Below, piece by piece: positions 1-6,343 of a stretch of DNA of 8,746 nucleotides. Position numbers and translations under genes: made by a program. The stretch comes from Thermoplasmata archaeon (GTDB lineage Archaea; Thermoplasmatota; Thermoplasmata; Thermoplasmatales; Thermoplasmataceae). The stretch's first letter is position 1. Each line of letters opens with the position of its first letter. Below the pieces are notes generated by a model. It ran no database searches and was not told the origin of the DNA. It saw only the letters and a program-made list of their open reading frames with translations. The stretch is from the NCBI GenBank assembly GCA_021845155.1, contig JAKBSB010000046.1, positions 1 through 8,746 on the forward strand, in the 5' to 3' direction.

Positions 1-9
1 TTCCGATCT
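1..9 (+). other. Adapter-like contig edge
   Basis: The first nine bases, TTCCGATCT, are identical to the 3' end of the common Illumina TruSeq adapter. Position 1 is where an untrimmed adapter would lie, so these bases are probably not genomic. A chance match is possible because the string is short. Confidence 0.5.
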
Positions 10-22
10 ATAAAATAAGGAG

Positions 23-48
23 AGATCTCGAGATCTCGAGATCACGAG
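23..48. repeat. Short 8-bp tandem repeat
   Basis: Three consecutive copies of AGATCTCG, the third with one change (AGATCACG), followed by AG. The unit is made of overlapping palindromes (AGATCT, CTCGAG), so the stretch can fold on itself. It lies next to the adapter-like end and may be a library or assembly artefact rather than a biological repeat. Confidence 0.5.
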
Positions 49-76
49 AAAACGATCTACTGGAGAGAGACCACAC

Positions 77-280
77 TCAATAGCGAAATGGGTCATGCAT
101 GGGGGCCATAGCTTTGTCACCATTGTTAGAAGGTACAGGGTCAAAGCCATGTTTCTCTGCCTTGGTTACAATGCACTTACTATGATTACATTGAAAATAC
201 AGGGAAAGATGGTATAGGCTATGGAAAAATAGTAAAAAGAAGAATAAAAAAGAGGTAAATAGAGCATCAAGCCATAACAT
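77..280 (-). CDS. Doubtful small ORF with a hydrophobic N-terminus
   Basis: A 67-codon ORF that I do not recognise. Residues 1 to about 28 are almost entirely hydrophobic and Phe/Leu-rich, which could be a membrane segment but is also what AT-rich non-coding DNA gives on this strand. The remainder has two cysteines (near residues 31 and 36) and a polar tail ending in Phe-Arg-Tyr. No convincing ribosome-binding site or TATA box is seen. It lies downstream of the ABC ATPase operon on the same strand, across about 190 bp in which I see no gene (281-467). It may be spurious, or part of a chimeric contig end. Confidence 0.12.
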   Translation of the reverse strand: MLWLDALFTSFLFFFLLFFHSLYHLSLYFQCNHSKCIVTKAEKHGFDPVPSNNGDKAMAPMHDPFRY

Positions 281-467
281 TTTAACACATTTCTGTGAAA
301 AGGGGATGCATCTGGAAATTACTTCTATTGTTGAAGAAGATTTAGTGGGATATTAGGAATAGTTTAGGTTATTTTAACTATGAACAAACTCAAAAGTGAT
401 CCACAAAAACTCAGGAACATAATCAGGGGATCGGGCCTTCCACTGCCGCTGATTACAGGAAAGTAGA

Positions 468-1472
468 CTAGGAGTATTTTACTGATTTCCACGAAGGATA
501 TCTCATACACCTGTGGAAATGATCTTCGTTTTTTATCTTGATTAATTCTGGATGCTCAGTATCGCAACCCAATGATTTGAATGGACAGCGTGGATGAAAG
601 AAACACCCAGAAAGATCGCTTGAAAAACTTACTGGTGTCCCCTTTATTTTTACAATAGATTCCATATTTACCCCTACGAGAGGCATACTTCTCAGGAGAA
701 GATAAGTATAAGGGTGGGCTGAGTTTTCAAGAAGACGCTTGAATGGACCAAGTTCGACGATCTCGCCGCTGTACATTACGGCTATGCGATCTGCAATCTC
801 GAAGAGAATAGAGAGATCATGCGTTATGAATATTATTGTAAGTCCCATCTCTCTCTGAATTCGTTTAATATCCTTTAAAATGCTATATTCTACCAAGACA
901 TCGAGACCGGTAGTTGGTTCATCTAGTATCACAAGCTCGGGCTTTAACAGAAGTGCCATTGATATAGTTACTCTCTGACGCATTCCACCGCTGAGTTCGT
1001 GCGGATAATTGTTAAGCACTGAGTGGTTGAGTTTGACCATGTCCAGTATGGTTTTTATATTTTCCTCATTCTTATCAGGATCGATGTCGTGTGCAAGCAT
1101 TATGTCACGAAACTGAAGTCCGATCCGTTTAACAGGATTGAGTGAGTTCATTGCTGCCTGTGGTACGTACGAATATTTCATCCCCCTTATCCTTCTGGCT
1201 TCTCCCTTCGAAATTTTAAGTATGTCCATTCCTCGGAATTTTAGACTTCCACTTGTAATTTCACCGGGATATTTGAGGGAATTAAAAATTGTTGATGCAA
1301 GCGTGCTTTTTCCTGAACCGGACTCACCTGCAATACCGAATATTTCTCCACTTCTCACATGGAAATCCAGATCCTTAAGAACCTTGACAAAACCCTTGTC
1401 GGTGTGATACCCTGAATTTATTCCGTTAACTTCCAATAGAACATTTGTATCACTAACAAACTTTTCATTCAT
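468..1472 (-). CDS. Peptide/oligosaccharide-type ABC transporter ATPase, DppD/OppD-like
   Basis: Cytoplasmic nucleotide-binding subunit of an ABC importer of the oligopeptide/dipeptide family; it would hydrolyse ATP to drive uptake together with the neighbouring ATPase. The 334-residue protein has a complete ATPase core: Walker A GESGSGKST (49-57), Q-loop Gln105, signature LSGGMRQR (160-167), Walker B with D184-E185 and switch His218. The C-terminus carries the oligo_HPY extension typical of DppD/OppD, with GCFFHPRCP near residues 289-297 and cysteines at 290, 296, 303 and 322. It is the last gene of a three-gene operon, 26 bp after the other ATPase, and is preceded by a strong Shine-Dalgarno site that fixes the ATG. 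In archaea, transporters of this family also carry sugars such as cellobiose in Pyrococcus, and the upstream glycosidase favours a sugar here. That substrate is inferred. No permease or binding-protein gene follows before the window edge. Confidence 0.93.
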   Translation of the reverse strand: MNEKFVSDTNVLLEVNGINSGYHTDKGFVKVLKDLDFHVRSGEIFGIAGESGSGKSTLASTIFNSLKYPGEITSGSLKFRGMDILKISKGEARRIRGMKYSYVPQAAMNSLNPVKRIGLQFRDIMLAHDIDPDKNEENIKTILDMVKLNHSVLNNYPHELSGGMRQRVTISMALLLKPELVILDEPTTGLDVLVEYSILKDIKRIQREMGLTIIFITHDLSILFEIADRIAVMYSGEIVELGPFKRLLENSAHPYTYLLLRSMPLVGVNMESIVKIKGTPVSFSSDLSGCFFHPRCPFKSLGCDTEHPELIKIKNEDHFHRCMRYPSWKSVKYS

Positions 1473-1478
1473 TTTAAC

Positions 1479-1487
1479 AACCTCCTC
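1479..1487 (-). promoter_or_regulatory. Strong Shine-Dalgarno site of the DppD-like gene
   Basis: On the minus strand GAGGAGGTT lies 6-8 bases before the ATG at 1472, inside the 26-bp gap between the two ATPase genes. It is complementary to the archaeal 16S rRNA 3' end. It supports this start and shows that internal operon genes use SD-led initiation. Confidence 0.8.
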
Positions 1488-1498
1488 ATGCTAGATAT

Positions 1499-2287
1499 TT
1501 AAATTCTCTTGTTGGGGTTTGGGGCAGCTTCTATGAGGTCCCTTGTATAAGACTGAGTTGGATTTGAAATTACATCACTAGTATTCCCTGATTCGACCAC
1601 CGTGCCATTTTGCATAACGTAAATTCTATCTGTTATTAGGCTTACAGTGTTTACATCATGTGTTATATACATAACACTTATTCCCTGTTCGTCCCTCAAT
1701 TTATTTATTAAGGCAAGTATCTCAACCCTGACTGAAACATCAAGCATTGAAACAGGTTCATCAGCAATTAGTACTTTTGGTTTCAGTGCAAGTACCCTGG
1801 CAAGATACACTCGCTGTCTTTGCCCCCCAGAAAGTTGATGTGGAAATTTGTTCCTGTAATAATTGGTGGGGTTTAATGTGACCATATTCAAAATCTCGTC
1901 TATCCTCTCATCTATGTCCCCATCATACGACGAAAGCAATAAAGGCCGTTTTATATGCCATTCTACATTGTGATTCGGATCCAAGGAAGCGTACGGGTCC
2001 TGAAATACCATCTGTACACTTTGCCTGTATTTTTTTATTTCCTTTGATCCGTAACCGGTAACATCATTTCCCTCGAAAATAATCTTCCCTCCTGTGGGTT
2101 TGTATAGGAAAACAAGAATTTTAGCAAGAGTGCTTTTTCCGCTTCCACTTGCACCTACTATCCCAACTATCTCATTTTTCTGTAAGGAAACCGTTACATT
2201 ATCAAGTGCGTGAGTTTTAACATCGTGAAAGATGCCACTACGACTCATGAAAACTTTACTTAACCCCTGAGTTCCCAATACTTCCAT
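1499..2287 (-). CDS. Peptide/oligosaccharide-type ABC transporter ATPase, DppF/OppF-like
   Basis: Second nucleotide-binding subunit, expected to form a heterodimer with the DppD-like protein encoded just downstream. The 262-residue protein has Walker A GASGSGKST (45-53), Q-loop Gln96 in VFQDPYASLDP, signature LSGGQRQR (152-159), Walker B with D176-E177 and switch His210. It ends soon after the ATPase core and lacks the cysteine-bearing oligo_HPY tail of its partner. OppF/DppF proteins usually have such a tail and are over 300 residues, so this one is short. The gene starts 43 bp after the glycosidase stop codon and has a good SD site. In many peptide-transport operons the D gene precedes the F gene; here the order is reversed. 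Substrate specificity cannot be read from the ATPases; a beta-oligosaccharide is inferred from the operon. Confidence 0.92.
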   Translation of the reverse strand: MEVLGTQGLSKVFMSRSGIFHDVKTHALDNVTVSLQKNEIVGIVGASGSGKSTLAKILVFLYKPTGGKIIFEGNDVTGYGSKEIKKYRQSVQMVFQDPYASLDPNHNVEWHIKRPLLLSSYDGDIDERIDEILNMVTLNPTNYYRNKFPHQLSGGQRQRVYLARVLALKPKVLIADEPVSMLDVSVRVEILALINKLRDEQGISVMYITHDVNTVSLITDRIYVMQNGTVVESGNTSDVISNPTQSYTRDLIEAAPNPNKRI

Positions 2288-2291
2288 TATT

Positions 2292-2300
2292 TCACCTTCT
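2292..2300 (-). promoter_or_regulatory. Shine-Dalgarno site of the DppF-like gene
   Basis: The minus strand reads AGAAGGTGA four bases before the ATG at 2287. GGTGA pairs with the archaeal 16S rRNA 3' end, supporting this start within the glycosidase-ATPase operon. Confidence 0.75.
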
Positions 2301-2330
2301 ATTCCTTTTCATTACAATCAGCTTAATGAA

Positions 2331-3782
2331 TCATATCTTTGTATCGACCATCCACATTAGGCTGTCCGGGACACCCTGGTTAGCAACTATTTCTCTGAAA
2401 ATAAGAGCGCTTGGGCGTAATTGTCTTTCTTTTGTCTTATAGTCAACGCCGTATAATCCAAATTTTTTTGAGAACCCATTACCCCATTCATAATTGTCGG
2501 TAAGCGCCCAGTGAAGATATCCTTTAACATTGGCGCCATCGTTAATTGCTTTTTCTATCTGAAATATATGAGATACGAGGTATCTGGGTCTAAATTTATC
2601 CACAGCGTCAGCTATTCCATTTTCTGTAATCATCATAGGTAAATTATATCTCTCCTTATATGACATTAGCACATTGTAGATGCCTTCGGGATAAATCTCC
2701 CATCCGGTATCGCTAATGGAACGATCTCCAAGTGATTTTTCTCTGTTTCCCGCAGAGTGCCCGTAGCCTTCCACTATACTCCACCCGTTTCCATTTGTTG
2801 TTAACACATCTCTGCTGTAGTAATTAACTCCTATCCAGTCCATCTTGTTATTCATATCTTTACGATAATCATCGGTTTTAGGAAACGAGCTCGAGTCGAC
2901 CAGATCATTGTACCAACTTAGGTCTCCTTTCACAATTGAGTCAAAGAAACTATACCTTCCATCAAATAAGAATTTTTCCACTGCACCTGAATCACTGTCT
3001 TTTAATGGTTGTGCATCACCATTTGCATAAATGATGCCTATTGGTTTTTTTGAGAATTTTCTTATGGAATCATACGACCTCGCATGTGCCTCTGCAAAAT
3101 TTTTTCTCCTATATGCAGTCCCTCTATCGGTTCTGTCTGGTTCACACCAGAGGAATACCATATTGGGTTCATTCATGGTCGTCCACATATCAACCAAGGA
3201 ATCGAATTTCCAAGCTATATATGCAGAATATTTCGAGAATTCAACTGTCATATATGCATTAAAAGAGCCATGTATGGTCCTCAGACCGCCATTGTTTTCA
3301 ACCTTTGAAGGATCGTTTAGCCATTTTGGTATAGTCCAGTGGTATAGGTTCACTATTAAGAAATTATTTCTTGACTTGAAATCTTCAAATATTTTTCGAT
3401 AGTGTTCTAGAGCCCCCTTGTTAGCTAACTTATCCAGTTGTTCCAAATCTTCCAGCGAAATATCAACAGAGAGTACATCTTCACCGTCAACTTCTGCGTT
3501 TACATGAACGCCTTCAGTAGATTCTGGAAATATACGCGACCATTCCACTCCAAGTCTCCCTGAATTCATACCTATTGATTTTGCTAGGGAATGGTCTGTT
3601 TTGTACATGTCCCAGTATCCAACTCCCTGTTCCGGGAAATCTCCGGAAACGTAGTGTGATGAGATATTTCTTGGATCATGTGCCCATATATACCAGTCAG
3701 AATTATGATCAGGTTCAGATATACCCATTTCGAACTGAAAACCACTTTCGGAGAAACCATATTTGAAATCCCGAGGAAACAT
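2331..3782 (-). CDS. lacS: GH1 beta-glycosidase (LacS-type beta-galactosidase/beta-glucosidase)
   Basis: Retaining glycoside hydrolase family 1 enzyme, expected to cleave beta-D-galactosides, beta-glucosides and beta-fucosides in the cytoplasm. I place the start at the ATG at 3782 (483 aa) rather than the in-frame GTG at 3791, because the TATA box is correctly spaced only for the ATG. With this start the acid/base Glu lies in TMNEPN (E205) and the nucleophile in ITENG (E387); Sulfolobus solfataricus LacS has E206 and E387 in a 489-residue protein. Sugar-binding residues are also present: Q16, H148-W149 in NLYHW, and E432-W433 in TDNYEW, the latter at the same numbers as in LacS. The match runs from the N-terminal FPRDFKYGFSESGFQFEMG to RPSALIFREI near the end. 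No signal peptide or frameshift is seen. It is the first gene of an operon with two peptide-type ABC ATPases, which suggests uptake and hydrolysis of beta-linked oligosaccharides. The exact substrate is not determined by sequence. Confidence 0.95.
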   Translation of the reverse strand: MFPRDFKYGFSESGFQFEMGISEPDHNSDWYIWAHDPRNISSHYVSGDFPEQGVGYWDMYKTDHSLAKSIGMNSGRLGVEWSRIFPESTEGVHVNAEVDGEDVLSVDISLEDLEQLDKLANKGALEHYRKIFEDFKSRNNFLIVNLYHWTIPKWLNDPSKVENNGGLRTIHGSFNAYMTVEFSKYSAYIAWKFDSLVDMWTTMNEPNMVFLWCEPDRTDRGTAYRRKNFAEAHARSYDSIRKFSKKPIGIIYANGDAQPLKDSDSGAVEKFLFDGRYSFFDSIVKGDLSWYNDLVDSSSFPKTDDYRKDMNNKMDWIGVNYYSRDVLTTNGNGWSIVEGYGHSAGNREKSLGDRSISDTGWEIYPEGIYNVLMSYKERYNLPMMITENGIADAVDKFRPRYLVSHIFQIEKAINDGANVKGYLHWALTDNYEWGNGFSKKFGLYGVDYKTKERQLRPSALIFREIVANQGVPDSLMWMVDTKI

Positions 3783-3800
3783 ATATCCCACAGTTACTAA

Positions 3801-3810
3801 ATATATAAAA
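3801..3810 (-). promoter_or_regulatory. TATA box of the glycosidase-ABC operon
   Basis: The minus strand reads TTTTATATAT, with a purine-rich stretch (AGAGAGTC) just upstream that could serve as the BRE. The box centre is about 23-24 bases from the ATG at 3782, so transcription should begin at or next to the start codon, giving a leaderless mRNA as is common in Thermoplasmatales. The GTG at 3791 would lie only about 14 bases from the box and is unlikely to be the start. Confidence 0.65.
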
Positions 3811-3924
3811 GACTCTCTTCTATAATTGTACTGTAGTATAGGCTGTCTGATTGAAACTCAAAGTTACCAGAACCCGATCTTTGTCAACAATTCTGTTTCC
3901 AATTCTTAAGTGTTTATTTGACTG

Positions 3925-4420
3925 TTATAAATGATCTTTGATTGAGTCTTTTAATGCGAGATAATATTGTCTTGTAAATTTGTAAATAGAAAGAATCTCT
4001 TCCATTGTCAGTTTACTATCATTGGTAATCAGCGGAAACATGCCGACGCATGTTTCATATAATTCTACGTTCCCCTCTTCCAGTTTCCAGTGCATCTGGA
4101 ATCGTTCTTTAGTGATTATGTGATATTTGTCGATTCGGATGGTCTTCCTCCGGACAACTGTTTCCTGATCTCAGTAATCTCCACAGTTATTCTGAAGCAA
4201 CCCACCTTTCCGCAGCTTTTCCAGTGGCGTCACCTACCACCTCTCTCACATTCTCCATACTGTGTATACTGCATTTCTTCTATCTGATTCACACACCTCC
4301 AGCTTTTCAAGTTCCGGAATTACTTTTCACATTATTCTGTCCCTGAACCCCATCTCGACCTTGCCTTCCTTAAACTCCACACTCATATTATGCGAAAACC
4401 GCCTGATGCAGGAACGGAAG
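3925..4420 (-). pseudogene. Decayed IS4/IS1634-family transposase, C-terminal half
   Basis: No single frame is open, but pieces from different frames join into a recognisable transposase tail. From 4140 to the stop at 3925 one frame gives KYHIITKERF, then FQMHWKLEEGNVELYETC, then MFPLITNDSKLTMEEILSIYKF. Just upstream, from about 4202, a second frame gives GCFRITVEITEIRKQLSGGRPSES, and before that others give VIPELEKLE and NVREVVGDATGKAAERW. The order matches IS1634-type proteins, which have an elevated K/R-rich segment, a GRPS...TKY segment, a WKL segment, then G(M)FPLITN and IYK. The region after IYK, where the catalytic Glu and conserved Lys should be, is disrupted. At least two frameshifts and several stops are present, one shift near 4128-4140. 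The upstream limit is uncertain; a 69-codon ORF (4327-4536) may be part of it. The family is recognised from memory, not by a search. Confidence 0.72.
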
Positions 4421-4536
4421 ATTCTATCGGTTTCCACACCTGTCTCATGTCCTCTTTTTTTCCATGGACTTCTATAAACTGTACACCTGTATAGACATAA
4501 ATAGACGCAGTGGAATAAACCAGGTACCTGAACCAA

Positions 4537-4861
4537 GGGAGATCGGATTGATAATATTCACTGCACTTCTGATTGTACTGCCAAAAGGAAACAAATGCAG
4601 GGAAGTTTACCGTGTGGAAAAAACTTAAACAGAAGAGCTAGAAGAACGTTCTTTTTATGAAAGCTTTTTCATTTTCCCGGGACTTCCACTATCTCTAAGG
4701 AGGTAAGTTTCAAACTGTTCCCAATTGAACTAAACGAAACATGCACATTCAAGATTTACAACTGGGATAGAGATGAAAGAAACTGTAAACAGTCCTGAAA
4801 TGAGGCTTTAGATGGGTATCTCCCTTTCTCGTTCCCTCAATATGGGAACATTGACTGATGT
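4537..4861. other. Intergenic stretch with no recognisable gene
   Basis: No convincing coding frame, RNA gene or repeat is seen on either strand. A plus-strand ORF from ATG 4463 runs 54 codons into this stretch with a hydrophobic patch, but overlaps the transposase remnant antisense and has no supporting signals. The stretch probably contains further decayed mobile DNA. Confidence 0.5.
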
Positions 4862-4945
4862 TGCATCCTCTCCCAGCTAACGGGAGCTTCCCGTTTCAAT
4901 GATCGGAGTTGCCCTTTCAGGGACGAACATGGGTGCAATCGCCAT
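4862..4945 (-). mobile_element. IS605/IS1341-type element, right-end remnant with the tnpB 3' tail
   Basis: On the minus strand a 22-codon reading frame, MAIAPMFVPERATPIIETGS plus Ser-Arg and a TAG stop (4945-4877), resembles the extreme C-terminal tail of archaeal TnpB (OrfB) proteins. It is followed by a perfect hairpin, CTCCC (4882-4886 in plus coordinates) pairing with GGGAG (4870-4874) around a seven-base loop containing TTAGCT, then GAGGATGCAAC. The same tail-plus-hairpin design occurs at 7068-7300, including MAIA-x-M and the TTAGCT loop. In TnpB transposons this region also encodes the 3' scaffold of the omega RNA, with the guide just outside the end. The frame is closed by a TAG four codons before the Met, so the rest of tnpB is gone here. 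Assignment relies on the match between the two copies and on knowledge of the family. Confidence 0.6.
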
Positions 4946-5023
4946 AGGGGAAGACTAGATTAACAAGAGCTGAAATCAGTTACGCACCTAGCCGGACTAA
5001 ATAAAACATGACCATATGGCATA

Positions 5024-5359
5024 TTGAGAGCACATTCATTCCGGAAGTTTTCCTTAACACATATGACAAAACATGGAGTTCAGCACGAAATAGTAGATTT
5101 CTTCGTTGGCCATGCGGTTAGTGATGCTGATAGGGCATACTGGACAAGAAGAGTAGAAGAATTCAGAAAAATATACGCTGACAGAGAACAATACCTGAAT
5201 CCAGTATCACGGAAACAGGAGTATGACCTTTCGAAAATCGAGGGATTGCAGACAAAGATCAAAGAATTAGAAGAAAGACTTGATGAATTGAGCGGTGAGA
5301 TACAAGAAAAATTCGATGTTCGCATAGTAGAAAATGAGGAGCTCATACTGCAAAATTAG
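5024..5359 (+). pseudogene. Tyrosine recombinase (phage-type integrase), C-terminal fragment
   Basis: The 111-codon frame from a TTG contains only the end of the catalytic domain of a tyrosine recombinase: HxxR at H4-R7 in HSFRKF, the GH motif at G29-H30, and the nucleophile Tyr39 in RAYW, nine residues after the His, all at normal spacing. After this comes a charged tail with a predicted coiled coil (about residues 67-95, LQTKIKELEERLDEL), a feature of some archaeal integrases. The core-binding domain and the first catalytic Arg and Lys are missing, and an in-frame TGA at 5009 closes the frame upstream. It is therefore a truncated, presumably inactive remnant of an integrating plasmid or virus. 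It converges on the methyltransferase gene 60 bp away. The TTG has no clear promoter, so expression is doubtful. Confidence 0.8.
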
Positions 5360-5409
5360 TGTCCCAAGATTATCAATGTCAAATAATAGGTGTGAATAAA
5401 TGTCTAATG

Positions 5410-5416
5410 AAAAAAA
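5410..5416 (-). terminator. Oligo-T terminator of the R-M operon
   Basis: Seven consecutive T residues on the minus strand, beginning three bases after the methyltransferase stop codon (5420-5422). Archaeal RNA polymerase stops at such T tracts, so this is a likely terminator; no hairpin is seen. Confidence 0.5.
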
Positions 5417-5419
5417 TGA

Positions 5420-6343
5420 TCACTCGTATGGTTTAGAGAACAACGTAGGTGAGGTATGTTTTATTAGAGCTTCTTTTGCTCGTTTCCTAGACAGTTCAAC
5501 GTATTCATTTTTTATTTCATATCCAACATAATGTCTGTCTGTTTTAATAGCAGCAATAGCTGTCTGCCCACTTCCCATAAATGGATCAAGTATAACATCT
5601 CCTTCGAAAGAATAGAGCTGGATCAACCTGTATGGAAGCTCTTCAGGGAATGGAGCGGGATGCCCTATTCCCGTGGCTTTCTGTGCGGAAAATTCCCAGA
5701 TACTTTTTGTAAATTCCATAAATTCTTCTTTTGAAATGGTGCTTTTCTTCGTACTAGGAGGTCTCGAGAAATTATCTTTAGAGAAAATAAGTATGTATTC
5801 ATGAACATCCCTTAATATTGGATTCTTAGCGGAGAGCCAGGTACCCCAGGCCGTAGAAGGGCTAGCACTTGAACCCTTGTTCCATATTATCTCCCCACGC
5901 ATTAAGAATCCCAGATCAAGCATATCTCTTATTATATACGAATGAAGAGGTATGTAGGGTTTTCTGCCGAGATTTGCGATATTGATACAGACTCTTCCAC
6001 TGGGAACGAGGACCCTCTTCACTTCTTGCCAGATCGTTTTCAAGAAACTTAAGTAATCCTTAAGAGTGGTGTCTTTGTCATATAATTTTCCCACATTATA
6101 AGGGGGTGAGGTTACCATGAGATGCACACTGTTGTCCGGCAACTCATCCATTTTTTCAGAAGATTTCAAAAATACTTGATCAAGATGCTCTCTCTGGATT
6201 GGATTTTCTATGTACGGGACTCCAGTCTCACCCGGTAGATCTTGATACAGTTTACTTGAGTAGAAAGAGCTAGAATCATGGTTTATCCTACCAGGTGAAC
6301 CGAAAGCACTGGTTTTTGTTCCGGATTTGTCATACAAAGCCAT
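5420..6343 (-). CDS. Type II DNA methyltransferase, beta class (probable N4-cytosine), partner of the ThaI-like nuclease
   Basis: Transfers a methyl group from S-adenosylmethionine to an exocyclic amino group in the target site, protecting host DNA from the adjacent nuclease. The 307-residue protein has the catalytic motif IV TSPPY at 78-82, before the AdoMet-binding motif I DPFMGSGQT at 253-261; that order defines the beta class. A Ser at position 79 (TSPPY) is typical of N4-cytosine enzymes, although N6-adenine enzymes with SPPY exist. HPAPFPEELPYRLI (228-241) is the usual segment just before motif I. The region between about 155 and 225 probably contains the target-recognition part. The ATG directly follows the TGA of the nuclease gene (TGAATG), so translation is likely coupled, and no strong SD is seen. 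The CGCG target is inferred from the partner. All motifs are intact and the length is normal. Confidence 0.9.
   Translation of the reverse strand: MALYDKSGTKTSAFGSPGRINHDSSSFYSSKLYQDLPGETGVPYIENPIQREHLDQVFLKSSEKMDELPDNSVHLMVTSPPYNVGKLYDKDTTLKDYLSFLKTIWQEVKRVLVPSGRVCINIANLGRKPYIPLHSYIIRDMLDLGFLMRGEIIWNKGSSASPSTAWGTWLSAKNPILRDVHEYILIFSKDNFSRPPSTKKSTISKEEFMEFTKSIWEFSAQKATGIGHPAPFPEELPYRLIQLYSFEGDVILDPFMGSGQTAIAAIKTDRHYVGYEIKNEYVELSRKRAKEALIKHTSPTLFSKPYE

Noticed and set aside
2470..2483. Fourteen-base match GAGAACCCATTACC shared with the tnpB tail at 7149-7162
   Set aside because: It lies within the conserved glycosidase coding frame and does not extend; most likely a coincidence.
3031..3402. 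Plus-strand ORFs of 73-123 codons inside the glycosidase gene
   Set aside because: They are antisense to highly conserved GH1 sequence and lack initiation signals.
3820..3841. Imperfect palindrome CTATA...TATAG upstream of the operon TATA box, considered as an operator
   Set aside because: Only the outer five bases of each arm pair; the centre does not match, and such AT-rich palindromes are common by chance.
3846..3860. GATTGAAAC, reminiscent of the end of CRISPR repeats
   Set aside because: It occurs once, without regularly spaced copies or spacers and with no cas genes nearby.
4607..4618. Twelve-base match GTTTACCGTGTG shared with the IS4 transposase gene (about 7418-7429), considered as another IS fragment
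   Set aside because: Similarity stops immediately on both sides, and one or two matches of this length are expected by chance in a window this size.
4463..4627. Plus-strand ORF of 54 codons with a hydrophobic segment
   Set aside because: It is antisense to the transposase remnant at its start and has no promoter, SD or recognisable family.
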